Shown here piece by piece: positions 45,601 to 59,700 of a stretch of 64,000 nt of DNA. Each line of letters begins with the position of its first letter. Position 1 is the first letter of the stretch. This DNA is from Periplaneta americana (Eukaryota > Arthropoda > Insecta > Blattodea > Blattidae). Both the position numbers and the translations under genes were made by a program. The DNA is taken from NCBI RefSeq assembly GCF_040183065.1, contig NC_091119.1, forward strand, positions 205,627,798-205,691,797. Direction: 5' to 3'. The notes under the pieces were generated by a model that ran no database searches, had not been told where the DNA came from, and was given only the letters and a program-made list of their open reading frames with translations.

Positions 45601-48600
45601 AGTAACAATAGCAGTTACCTGTTAATTCTTACCTCATGTATTATGAGTGAGGAGAGAAATTACTTCGATCGAAAGTTTGCATAATTTTGTTTTCTATTTA
45701 AGTTAATGATATATAAGGAAGTGAAATTTTATGCAGCTCAAAATTCCTCCACTGATGCTAATTGTGTTACTGTTCAGAACTGTTGCGGCAACTCATCTGT
45801 GATATTCAAAGACTTCAAAGATAAGGAGATGATGATGAAGTGTTTTCGCGAAGTTTCGGAAAAGGTCGGATACGATCACTCAAGTAAGTATCGCAAAAAG
45901 TAAATATTTAAATTAGGTGTAATACTGAATAATTTCCTAAAAGATGTAATGATTATAAAGCTGTGTATACAGGCTTAGTGGAATATACAGGTTAATAATA
46001 AAAAAGTCTGCAATTTAAAGAGAGAACTGTCCACATTCCATTTAGTTAACACACACTATTTGCCTAATAAAATGATTACTGAATAAGCTTTTGTTCCGGT
46101 GGTCTGTATTTCTTACCTAATCAATACTTTTGCAACCTGAAAAATATGTAATTATTCAAAACTATCATATAAATAATAGTTAGCGGTTCTTGGTGTTGAA
46201 TTCTTACTTTACAGTGTCTGGTTGTACGTAAATTCCACATAATATATGACCGATACAGTGTTTTCTGAATTGTATCTTCTTCAGATCCTAACGATACAGA
46301 CCCCTTTTCCTGCGAGACTCTTCTTCGTAAGAAGGAACGTGTTGTGGTAAGTATTCATAAGCCATAAAGTTCATTATAAACTTAAGATGACAGTGAGATA
46401 AAGGCAGTAACAATCACAAGAAAGTTTGATGATAAAACGCTTTTTTTAGCGAAAGTCAAATCTTGATAACTGATTTAGAACAGTCATTATAATTGTCCGT
46501 ATATAAATCACAACAATATTTATATTTATAATATATATAATTATATACATCTTGATTAAACAATTACTTTTAACACTGTATCACTTCGGAATATGTATGA
46601 TAAGATTTTCTTGTGTTAAATTCTAACGTACCTCGTTTACATGTTTCGACCTTTTATGGGTCATCCTCAGAACTGGTCGTTGCTGGTCTTGGCGCCTCTT
46701 GTTTTGTTTCCTGTGAGGGTGTGTTCGTGTGGTATAATGTAGAGTCAAAGAATGTGTGTGTTCTGAAATTGAGTTGTGTGTTGAGAATTTCGTTGGGGTG
46801 TGTTTTCGTGTGTCTGTATATTTCATATTGTTGTAGTGTGTTGAGTTTCTGGCTTTTTGGTTGGATGTGTAGTATTTCCATGTCTGTGTTGATGTCTCTG
46901 TGAGTGTGGTTAGCATTTGTGCTGTGTTCTGCATATGTGGAGGTGTTTTGTAATTTTGTTATGGCTGTGATGTGTTCTTTGTAACGTGTTTGAAATTATC
47001 ACAAATGCTAACCATACCTACAGAGACATCAACACAGACATGGAAATACTGCACATCGAACAAAAAAGCCAGAAACTAAACACACTACAACAATACGAAA
47101 TATACAGACACACGAAAACACACCCCAATGAAATTCTCAACACACAACTCAATTTCAGAACACACACACTCTTTGACTCCACATTACACCACACGAATAC
47201 ACCCTCACAAGAAACAAAACAAGAGTCGCCAAGACCAACAATGACCAGTTCCGAGGATGACTCATAAACGGCCGAAACATGTAAACAAGGTACGTTAGAA
47301 TTTAACATAAAAAAGTCTTATCACACATATTCCGAAATATAATATATAGTTTAATAATATTATAGATGAAGCTAAAACCATTGCATTTAGACGAAAGATT
47401 TTGTAAGGTTCAACATAAACTTATGAAGTAACAAATTTATACATAATTATAATAAACATTTTGAATTTCCTAAGGTGCACATTATCTTATGAAAAAGAGG
47501 AACTTTTGCCTAAATTTTTGGAAGATATGAAAAATAGGGCTTTAAAATAGCACTCAAAGAACTAGAAACTGAAGCCATATTGAAGAAAAGAAATTGAAAA
47601 AAACACAAGTAACAAATAAGTATGCACAGAAAATGGACAGGGGCAGAATTAACAAGTTATTTCTTATATCCTGGCCACAAAGTAGAACTCAAACTGTTCT
47701 CTGAAGAGATTTCTGAATGACTAGCCAGAACAAGTCATAAATATTTGATGATGATTTTCCGTTAACTGTTATACCATGTCACATTTCACTACACAGTCAT
47801 TTTAACTTGTGTTTCACTACAGACGTATTTGTTTCCGATTCTCAGACATTATCAGGAGATTATTTTCAAAACTAACTTTTTCCATTCCCATGACCTTGGT
47901 GGCAATCACGAAAAACGTGTTTAGGTCTAAAGTTTCTTGGCGGCTGAGCAAGAGGCATTATGAATAGTAGTAGTAGGGTTTAAGAAGGGCGCGTCAGCTA
48001 CTATGGCTATTTGCGCCCTTATGTAAAATTCTTAATATAACAAATACATAAATAATATAATAACCTGAGTGCGTTGTCACCATAAAACGAGGCACACAAA
48101 TGCAGTATACATAAGGTGATTTCTACAGAATCATAAATGTGAGTAATTCTACCACATTAGGTGGTATTCAAAACGAACAAATAAAACACTAAAACTAAGG
48201 CCACCAGAGATAACTTGTGAATCATATTTTAAAACCATAAAATTTTATAAAATATTCCTATGTATAAAGTCCGAAATGTCAACAATGTAAAATCAAATAT
48301 AAAACAAATGTAACCTCCGGATGTAAAGGGTCCGGAGGATAAGTAAAACGGATCAATAAAAACTAAATCACCTTATCCAAACCTGTATTTGATAAAAATC
48401 TCAGAACTGCATTTGTACAATTAAAATCATTTCCAAGAGCGTCACGTAATGTCGGCCGAATTCCATAGTGCCTCCGTGCATGGTCATATTTCCTGCAACG
48501 CAATAAAACGTGTTCCACCGTAAGTGGAACATGGCACATATCGCACTCCGGCTGAGGTTCGCCACGTAGGAGATGGCCGTGTGTCAGATGACAATGGCCA

Positions 48601-50580
48601 ATCCTCAACCGGGTGAGTAAAACCTCCTCGTGTCGCGACGCTCTTGTAGACGAATCCCAAACTCGAACAGTATTCTTTATATTTTGTAATTTGTTTCCCT
48701 CTTGTGCAGACCATTCTCCTTCCCATTGCCACCATATTTTATATTTCAAGTAATTTCGAATGTCCTGCCACCTCTCGCGCCAATATACCAGAGAGCCATT
48801 CAGTGCGCCAGCCCTGGCTGCAGCATCCGCGGCCTCATTTCCTGAAATCCCTACATGACCAGGAATAGGCATTATGAAACCAAAGAGGTTTGGTGCATTT
48901 AGAATCAAATGGGAGTATGAGACTCTTTGATTCCATAGATGGAACTAATATTTTATCGCAATTTTGCTCTGGACAAGAATCAGTTTGATTCTAATAGTCA
49001 CTTTTAATGCAAGATTTTACTTGCTTAGAGGGCGTTGTGAGGTCAAACCATGACAGTTGCAAGTAGAGTTGTATTTGAAGAATGCATGGATATAGGAAAC
49101 TCATTTTCGTTATCAGGTGGACAAGAGACTTTTTCAAAATGAGCTCGTCATTAATATAAAGAGTTCTCAATAACTGATATAATTTATTACTAATAAATTT
49201 GACTAATTCAGTTGGTATTCCATTAATTCTATTCTTCAATTACTTAATCACACGTTTCAATATGTATGTTATGTTCTATATATTCCTGAGCTAAATTACA
49301 AGTTCTATGTTTAATTATTTTTGTGTATCTTCCTTTAAAATCTGTTCAAAAATGTTGTTTGTCTTAAAGGAAACGTAAGTTACTCGTTGATTTCACTCCT
49401 TTCATTTAAGCATCTTTCGTATCTTTCAACTTCTTCTCCCATACGTAGTTTTTATTTCCTAGCATGTATTCGTTATATGAATAACAACGAGTGTTTACTC
49501 TGCACAACTACGAGTACTTTTCTGTTAGTCTTCAAAACTATTTTTCTCAATGCAATGGCACAATAGTAGGGGCAGTAACCTGATTCTTTCATTTCTTTCT
49601 ACAGGAAGTTGCATACATAATAAAAAAATCACATTGTGCAAGTTGCGAATATATTACTTCTTAACTATGATAATAGATAAAGAAATAAAATTAATTAAAG
49701 GTAAAACAAATAATCCGTGACGCTACAGCCCGTGAAGGGCCTAGACCGACCAGCCGGCTGCTGGCCTCACGCCCACATACCGAAGCAGAGGTGGACGATT
49801 ATCTAACCAGAATGGAGGTATCGTGTGGTTAGCATGATGATCCCCCCAGCCGTTATAGCTGGCTTTCGCAACCGGATTTCGCTACCTATCGTAGCTTCCA
49901 AGTGCATCACGATGCTGGGTGGGCACCGGTCCCATACACTGGAATAAATTTCATGAGAAAATATCTTCCCCCATGAGGACTCGAACCAGCCCGCATTCCG
50001 TAACGCGAGTCCTAGGCAGGATGCCTTAGAGCACTACGCCACGGAGCGGGACCAGTAACATATTGTTTGCTGGAAAATACATGCGAACAATATTTTATAG
50101 TGAGATAAAATAAACTACTTAAGAGAGACATGACGACTTGCAAATTTGTTAACCCAGTACGAAGATGGTTTCAATCAGAGGTGTGCATCGGACGTTTTCG
50201 CTCGAGCGCCAAGTAGTTCATAGCATAATCCGATAGGTAGTGCACATGCATGATGGGTAAAATTGTCACGAGCGATAAATCCTCGAACGGTATAAGCCGA
50301 GCGTTAGACATTCGTTCTTGTTACAGTGATGAACTGTGTAGTAACATCATAGATGTTTATCATTTCAAAACTTTGCAGTGTTTAACTAACCTCTCCATAG
50401 TACAACTGCAAAACTTGCTTTAAAATGTAATATAAATGTTGTAGGTAAATGTTTTTTTTTTTTCCCCCACACAGGAGTGATTTTGTTTTTGCCACATCTG
50501 ATAGATGTTATTCGAAGTAAATGTAATTATTATAAACGGAGAACACAATCACGACAATGCAAGAACTGTATCAAGTTTTC

Positions 50581-50620
<40 letters not shown>

Positions 50621-53600
50621 CTCTAATAATTAGTGTATCAATCTTTGGGTCTGTAACAGTTGTGCAGCATGATTATTCGTTTTATTATATTTTCTGTGAC
50701 GTTATCTCTATACTAATATTGTTATTAATCTACTGGTATATCAATAATATTTTGTAAAACGTTTCTACATTGTCGCAGTATATAGGCGGAACACTATGTA
50801 TGGACCTATCATATATATGTGGTAAATCAAATATTGAATAATTATTAATTAGCAATAATAACTGTATATCGAAGTTTTTCATACTATTTTATTTATAACT
50901 TCATGTTCCTGCTTTGGTACGTTCCATTGACTGTTCCATTAGACGTTTGTCATAAACGCAGAAAATAAAGCCTTATTTTTACCGTGTGAGCAAAACATAT
51001 GTGTATCTTATCTGTCGCCTTCCATACAAGATAAGACATGTCGGTGAGATGACCTTGTACTGCGCTTCTATTTATTACGAGCGTATCACGACCGATCGTA
51101 TCTCACTCGAGGGTGCGACACTCGACAGAGTTCAAGCGAGCGATTTAACTCCAATGCAGCAGTATGGTTTCAATACATTTTCAAGGTGAAACGAATGTTT
51201 CACCATGGAAAAAATATTCATATATTCAGCTCAATATTGACATAGTACTATTTAATGTCAATAAAGATAAAATTAACTATGTATTACCTGAAATGCTCAA
51301 ATGAAATATTATTCTTTTCATGGAATCACTTAATGATAAGTTAAAACATTATGATAGAAACTATTTAGGCGTATTTATGTAAATATTTTTTCTGTTTCAG
51401 TGCCTTTCCCAGTGTGTGGCCAGAAATAAGGATTTAGTAAGTTATTGTAAAACTTTTAAAATAACAGTTCTTAATTTTTAGAACCTCTGTCACTACTACT
51501 TCATTACGCAACAACTCTGTGCTCGAATTCGCTTGTCCAGACCATTACTAGGAGTATATTTTATTAACGTCAGCCACGAACGAACTAAACACTTCAAAAT
51601 AAATTTGTTTTCGCCAGCATAGCTGTGACTGTAGGCTCGTGTGCCTGAAGTAATCACGTGACGAATACTGCGTCTTTTCTCGACAAATATCACTATTTCA
51701 ATCGACGCTAAAGGACCAAGTACAGTAGATGAAACATCCTGAAATCATATTCATCTCCAGAAAAGAAAATTGTTCAAAGTACACCTCTTCCGAATAACCT
51801 GCTCATGTTTTTAGTAGTAGAATTTAGTAATATTAATTTATTTAACCTGGTAGAGATAAGGCCGTCAGGCCTTCTCTGCCCCTCTACCATGGGATTACAA
51901 CTATAATATTAAGAATAAAATTACAATTAATATTAAATTTACAATACAATAACAATAAAAATTAAAGTACGACAAGATTACGTGATTAATGAAAGCTAGA
52001 CATTTTATCATAGAAGTTAAGAACAAAGAATATTTTTGTATTTACTGAATTACAAATTAAACCTAGAATAACAAAATTCTATAGTGATGAAATTACCAGA
52101 TAGTTACCAGATGTGATAGATTAAGAGAACTATTTACAAGAAACCATGTCTGAACGAGTCTCAATTACTGACCAAGTGCCTAGTAAGTTTGCGTTTGAAT
52201 TCAATTTCGACAGTCCCTGATGCTAGCAGGTAATGAATTCCAGAGTCTTGGCAGGGCTATTGTGAAAGAGGATGAGTATGAGGAGTTGCGATGAGATGAT
52301 ATTGTTAGTATTGTTTCATGACGAGAGCGTGTGTTCAGATTATGGTGGGAAGAAAGGTAAGTGAAGCGAGACGACAGGTATGAAGGAATAGAAGAGTTCA
52401 AGATTTCGAAGAGAAGGAGAAGTGAATGTAAATTTCTTTTCTTATCTAGTTTAAGCCAACCTATTGTTTCCAGGGATGGGTGATATGATCATATTTACGA
52501 ACATTGCTTACAAAACGTACACACAAATTATGAGCACGTTGAAGTTTCATTTTGTTGTCGCTGGAAAGGTCAGTCAGTAAAATGTCAGCATAGTCAAAAT
52601 AGGGAAATACAAGCGTCTGCACAAGGGACTTTTTTAAGCAAGAGGGAAGATGAACATTTATCCTTTTTAGCACATGGATAATAGAATATACTTTTCTGCT
52701 GGTTTCTGTGATTTCTGTGTTTTCTCCTTCTCTTATAACCAAGAAAGAGGTGTCGAAAATTTATGTAACTGTAAATCTGCTCAAAATCTATATTAATAAT
52801 AAATCTATAGCCGAAATTTTTCTGGTAATTTTCAATTTTCCAAAAATAATTGGTCCTAACATATATAATTAACCACCCTGAAACCGAAAATCGCTTTTTT
52901 GAAACTTTTGTTTGTATGTCTGTCTGTCTGTCTGTCTGGATGTTTGTTACCTTTTCACGCGATAATGGTTGAATGGATTTCGATGAAAATTGGAATATAA
53001 ATTAAGTTCGTTGTAACTTAGATTTTAGGCTATATGACATTCAAAATACATTATTTAATACATTTATGGGGGTTATAAGGGGGTCTCAATTAAATAAATC
53101 GAAATATCTCGCTTATTATTGCTTCATGTGAAAAATGTTACATAACAAAAGTTTCTTTAAAAATAATTTCCGATAAGTTTTATTCCTTGAAACATTTTGA
53201 TAGGACTGATATTTAATGAGATAAATGAGTTTTAAAATTAAAATAACTGCCATCTAAGGCCGTGTAATGAATTGAAAAACAAATGACTTCGTCTATAAGG
53301 GGCCTTGGACAGCAACAATCGAAAGCTATGAAAGATAGCCTACAGAGAATGTTTCTGTGTTTGTATGAAGTAATATCGGAAGCTAAATTAGCAGATTTGT
53401 ATAATTAATTATTATTTCACCATTGGAAAGTGTAGTTTCTCTAGATGGACATAATGCTATAATGTTATTAGAGTAACTTCTGATATAATATGATATGATA
53501 TAATATAATATAATATAATATAATATAATATAATATAATATAATATAATATAATATAATATAATATAATATAATATAATATAATATAATATAATATATGT

Positions 53601-56600
53601 AATGTAATATTATATAATATAATTTAAGTTATTTGAAGGATTCAGAACCATAGTGGGCCAAGTGCCATTTACTGAATACGTAGAAAACAAGGGTTAAAAT
53701 TAAGTTATTACCATAATTCAATGGAAACCTATAACAAGTAAAATAAAATATACACATTAAATCTAAATGATGTCAATGTTCTTTAAACTATGATTGCATG
53801 TAATAAAAATTAAGAAACAGGTTAAAGGAATTGTCATTGCACCAAATGAGTTTCTCTGGAACAAAATGATCGCATTTTAATTATTTGGATGCAATTTAAA
53901 TTAAGTAACATATTAAACGATTTATCCTTCTATTAAACACGAATGTTCCCTGGATCAAACGTCCTATTTTAATTATGTAATTACTTTATATTTATTTCTA
54001 ACGGGTGCAGCGGAGCGCACGGGTACGGCTAGTTGAAAATAAGTGAAAAAAAAAAAACTTTTATGAAACGAATCGTAAGTTTTTCAACCGTTTTGTTTCA
54101 TGCTAGATTGATGAAGCCGGCAATCTGAAGGAAGAGAAAATCAAGCAAGAACTCAAGAAACATGGGATCGAGGACTGGAAGCAAAAGATAGTCGATGACG
54201 CTGTGGTGAAATGCTTGGAGGAAGGAAAATCGGTAAAAGGTACGTTTATTTTCAATGATGCGCCCAGAGTAAAATGAGTTGGATATGAAGGAAGCCAAGG
54301 AAGGTTTACTATAGTCGCGACGCTGTTATTCCCGGCGTGACTTGCTTACGTCTTAGGAAGTGAAGGCTCTATAAAGTCTAGGTAGGTAGTGTCTTTCGCC
54401 ATTTTTGTTCTTTCGTTGCCGAGCTACCGTACGAGGAATCTATTTGCCACACCGTTAAACATTATCATGTCGTAGCTCCTTTGATAATAAATCAAACGCA
54501 CTGTAATTCAGAAAATAATTGAGCGGGAAATAACGTCCTCGTGTGCTTTCTGCGAACGCCAACGAAAGAGCCAAAATGGCGGGCGATTATATTAAGTATT
54601 TAGCGAGCCTTAGGAAATGCATAACGTCATCATCAGCGAATCACAAGACGCACACGTTTAAATGTAGCGACCAGCAACGTGATTGGCTGCCGCAAATAAG
54701 AGCGACGGGACTAGAGTAACACTCAAAATGTCGTCGAATAGCTCAAGTATTCTACTTACAAAATATGAACGGTGTCTATCATAGCGAGAATATGTTAAAA
54801 TCGCCAATCATCATTCAATATGTAAGTTTCTATGCTTTCGATGTCTACATTGCTGCCGAAGTTTGAGTTCCTCTAAAATATATTGTGTATTTGTCCCTCA
54901 ATTACACTCTTTTAGCACCATTCACCAGTGTTGCCATATTTAGCAATAAGTCGCTAAATCTAGGGAATTTTGAATCAGTCTCGGCGATTAATTTTGTAAA
55001 ATACGATTAGCGACTTCTCTGCTGATTTTTATATTCTTCCACTTTTTCCTTTCTTTTAAGTTAAAACATTCAAGAGAAGTCATGCACTTCTTAGTTTTAG
55101 AAGAGTCATGGGTGCATGACTGAGTCGTCTAATGATTCATACATGGAAGTCCTGATCTCATATATTTGTGATCAGTGATCAGGGGTGAAAGAAGCTCACG
55201 GGTTACTTCTCTCTCAATGCTAGATTTCACAAAAAAAAAAAAGTGTTCAAACGCTTGGGTGAAAATTTCCACACTTACAATTTGCCACAAAATGTAGAGT
55301 CAATGATTGGATCAAGTGCAGTGTATTCATAATCAGCTGTTCCCACACCTTCCACCTCAACATCACAGCCGTCAACAATACAACCAGACTCCGCAGAAGA
55401 GGGTGACGACGTGGAAATTATATTTTTTTCCGCATATCTGTGTTTTTCTTATTTTTATTTAGTGATATTTATTATTAATTTTTAGCGACATTTCTGGGGA
55501 TTTTTAACAAACTTTCGAGAGATTTAGCTACTTTTTGTTTAAATTTTAGCGAGATTGTAGGGCGATATGTTGGCAACAGTGCCATTCACACATTCACATG
55601 AGACAACTATACACGAAAAAAAATGTCTTTGTAATCTGTGAAGTATTTTTTAGTTGTCATGTAAACGGCTGAACAAAACACTGCACAAATTTTTATAATT
55701 AAAAAAATAACTATTAGCTTAAAAAAAACACGGCGCGGCGTATAGGTTCTGAAGAGAAAATGTAGAAATATAGCAAAATTATACACTGTAATCGGAAATT
55801 GTATCCCCCACCAAAACTCCATGAGACATGTATCAATATATTTAATCCTATCCTGCAGCATTAATAGTGTACCGTGATTTTCATCACAAAGTACGAGTAC
55901 ATTTAATAAGGTAAACAAGAAAACAGCTGTGAAATTAATTTTATTTCTCCATTACAATAATTAACATTTCACTGCAACAGAGTCGCCTGAGCTATACAAA
56001 TTATTGCATTCATGTATTTTGGTTCTGTTCAACAGTTGAAGAAGGAAAGTGTAACCCAGCAAACATGTCTTTCGGCAAATGCATTTGGAGAGAGGTACAA
56101 ATGGTGAGTATATACAATTCCTAGACATACTTGTAATAAGTCAATGTAGAATTACAATTTTCACAAACAGTAAGTAGCGTCTTAGTGTTAGGAACCGGGT
56201 CGAAAATATGATATAGAAATAAATAATGAACGTATGAATTCAATGCAACCGCTTGCTTACAAATTACTGAAGTTAAGGTCCTTCGATTACCTAAAATGTA
56301 CTTTGACTACAATGGGTAAATATTATCTAAACATCCAAGCACTTCTAGCATAGTAAAAAAAAATGTAAAAGAACAGGAGCGAACAAAAATAACAAATTAA
56401 AGTTTAGTAGCAATAGAAGCCCCACTGAAATTTTATGATTTACATTTCTGAAAGTTAAAGAAACAAGATATACGAAAAATAAATAAATACTGCAATCATT
56501 GAATTACTACACTCTTTTAAAATTAAAAAAAACTTAAAAATTGCAAAAATCAGATTTTACTTCTAATTTCTTGAAACTGAATGTCTACATCCATCAACTA

Positions 56601-57887
56601 AACCGGAGAAACGAAATGAGCGAAGAAACAGAGAACATAAATTTTATGAGATAAATTAACAGAAAGACTTCGCAAAGACAGATATATTCACTCATAGTTT
56701 TTGCCCAAGGGTAGGTCTTCCACTGCAAACCCAGCATTCTCCGAACTTTCCTATTCTCTGTCTTTCTATTATACTGCGCATATGATCGACATACCTTAAT
56801 GCTGTCTATCATCTGATACTTTCTTCTGCTCTGAACTTTCTTTCCGTTTACCATTCCTTCCATTGCGTCCTTCAGTAGGCTGTTTCTTATCAGCCAATGA
56901 TCCAACCAATCCCTTTTTCTCTTCCTGATCAGTTTCAGCATCATTCTTTCTACACCCACTCATCCAGCAAACTTTAATTTCTTATTCTGTCTGTCCGTTT
57001 CATACGTTCCATTCTTCTCCATATCCACATTTCAAATACTTCTAGTCATTTCTTTTCTCTTAGTCAAAGTATCCATGTTTCTGTCCCATAGAATGCAACA
57101 ATCCACATGGAGCACTTCACTAGTTTCTTCCTTAGATCTTTCTCCAGATGTCCGCAGAAGATGCTGCTTTTTCTATTAAAAGCCTCCTTTGCCATTGCTA
57201 CCCTCCTTTTGACTTCCTGGCAGCAGCTCATGTTACTGCTTATAGTACACCACAAGTATCTGAAGATGTCCACTTGCTCTACTGCTTCGTTTCCAATTCG
57301 CACGTTTACTTTATTTATTTTTCTTCTTATGATCATGGTTTTCGTCTTGTTTACATTTATCTTCATTCCATACTGCTCACAGCTGTCATTTAGCTCCAGT
57401 AGCATATCCCTTACATTACCGGTTTTTCTGTATGGTTGTGAAACTTGGACTCTCACATTGAGAGAGGAACAGAGATTAAGGTTGTTCGAAAGTAAGGTTA
57501 TTAGGAAAATGTTTTGGGGCTAAGAGAGATGAAGTTACAGAACAATGGAGAAAGTTACACAACGCAGAACTTCACGCATTTTATTCTACACCTGACGTAA
57601 CTAGGAATATTAAATTCAGGCATTAGATATGGGCAGGGCATGTAGCACGTATGAGCGAATCCGGAAATGCATATAGAGTGTTAGTTCGAAAGCCGGAGGG
57701 AAAAAGATCTTTGGGGAGGCAGAGACATAGATGGGAAGATAATATTAAAATGGATTTAAGGGGGGGGGTGGGATATGATGGTAGAGATTGGATTAATCTT
57801 GCTCAGGATAGGGATCGATATCGGGCTTATGCGAGGGCGGCAATGAACCTCCGGGTTCCTTAAAAACACTTTTAAGTATTATTATTA

Positions 57888-57930
<43 letters not shown>

Positions 57931-59638
57931 CATTATTAAAGACGTGTAGTAAAATTATGCTTTACACAAAGCTAGTCATTTTTTTCCCTGCAAGTGTTAG
58001 AACGCCCAGTGATCTGTAACGACTTCCAATCTACTATTTAGTAGTTTCTCAAGTTCACGAGAAACAAAATTACTCGTATAATTCCAACAAAAATATGTTA
58101 ACTGCTTATGGAACGTATCCACTTTACTTTTGTATATGGAAAGGTATATCTGTCTTACAACTAATTTATGTCGCACTTATCTCCAGTTAATAAAGGACTT
58201 GGTTTCTTAATCACACCTTTTCTACCTTTTTTTTTTCAGAATTGCCCTGCTGAACATCGCAGCGACAGTAAGTAACTTGTAGTATGCATGCTTTTAATGG
58301 TGTTTATGACCATAGCAACATATGTATGACCAAAAAAGGATCATGTTGGAAGTATTTCTAGAGTACGTTTTTAGAGATAACATTTAAATATTACAAATTA
58401 TAAGTTTTACAATGCTGATTCCATTGGTAGACATATTGCTATTATTATTTATATTATTTGTGAGATCTTATACCACTTAAGGTTAACGAATATAAATATC
58501 TAAAAAAAAAAAAAAGCGCTGCTTCATACAAGCGTTGTCATATTTCATTCAATGAATTTCTCATAATAAGAAAGCTACCGGCATAGCTCAGGCAGTACCG
58601 CCGTTTTCCTGCTGATTCGGGGATGCGCTCGGGCGTGGGTTCGAGTCATTCTAGCTGATTACCTGGTCGGGTTTCTTCCGAAGTATTACCCAACTTTAAG
58701 GTGAATGTCAAGTAATCTATGGCAAATCCTCGACTTCACCTCACCAAATTCCATCTGGCTACAACAAGTCCAATCGACTCTAAGTAAGCAATAATTGATA
58801 CAGGGTGCCACACTTACGAGGGCTCTGTATAGCAAAGATATATTCAAGGCGTAAATTAGGCGCAAAATATATCAGAGGTCTGCATCGGACGTTTTCGCTC
58901 GAGCGCCAAGTATTTCATAGCATAATCCGATAGGTAGCGCACATGCATGATGGGTAAAATTGTCACGAGCGATAAATCCTCGAACGGTATAAGCCTAGCG
59001 TTAGACATTCGTTCTTGTTACAGTGATGAACTGTGTAGTAACATCATATATGTTTGTCATTTCAAAACTTTGCAGTGTTTAACTAACCTCTCCATAGTAC
59101 AACTACAAAACTTGCTTTAAAATCTAATATAAATGTTGTATGTATGTATTTGTTTACACTGCAAGTGGGCAAGCACCCGGTGGCAGTGGTATACACAATA
59201 TAAACAATACACAATAAAATGCTAAGCAATACACAATAAAATTTACAGTACACAATACAATTTTACAACACATATACAATTTTATACACAATACAATAAG
59301 AATACACAATACAATTTAACACAATAATAATAAAACATAAATAAAATACCTAATTTTACAATACAACCTACATAATTATGTATCGGCCCTACATAAGTTT
59401 CAATAGTCTTTCACTTTACTCTCATCTCATTCCCTGTAGTGGCACTATGACGCATTTCACTGACACTTTAGGACACATTTCACTGACACTATAAATTATG
59501 TTGGAGGTAAGTTCCCCCCCCCCCACACAGGAGTGATTTTGTTTTTGCCACATCTGATAGATGTTATTGGATGTAAATGTAATTATTATAAACGGAGAAC
59601 ACAATCACGATAATGCAAGAACCGTATCAAGTTTTCTA

Positions 59639-59700
<62 letters not shown>

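Larger units (their letters stand above)
42565..45601. mobile_element. long-TIR DNA transposon filling OBP intron 2
   Basis: Sequences of about 230-240 bp at both ends are inverted copies of each other. The left (42565-42795, starting TAACAAAGGAATCGTCCC) matches the complement of the right (45361-45601), including shared AAAATGCATATTTAA, AACGTGGTGATAGTC, ACTTGAAAATCGATG and GCATTAATGCTCTAG. Between them lie a transposase remnant (44690-45243) and nested younger insertions. The arms have diverged by some 20-25%, so the element is old. Confidence 0.75.

Noticed and set aside
45706-45903. Stand-alone 65-codon gene
   Set aside because: Its stop lies beyond a GTAAGT donor and its cysteine pattern only makes sense as exon 3 of the odorant-binding gene.
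46613-47308. Pair of 96-residue frames with nearly identical products on opposite strands
   Set aside because: They are antisense readings of the inverted Penelope-like arms; the sense frames carry the recognisable motifs.
50986-51189. Conserved small protein shared with 60058-60243
   Set aside because: Its conservation is explained by the two near-identical hAT-like copies; no transposase motif and no independent evidence of coding.
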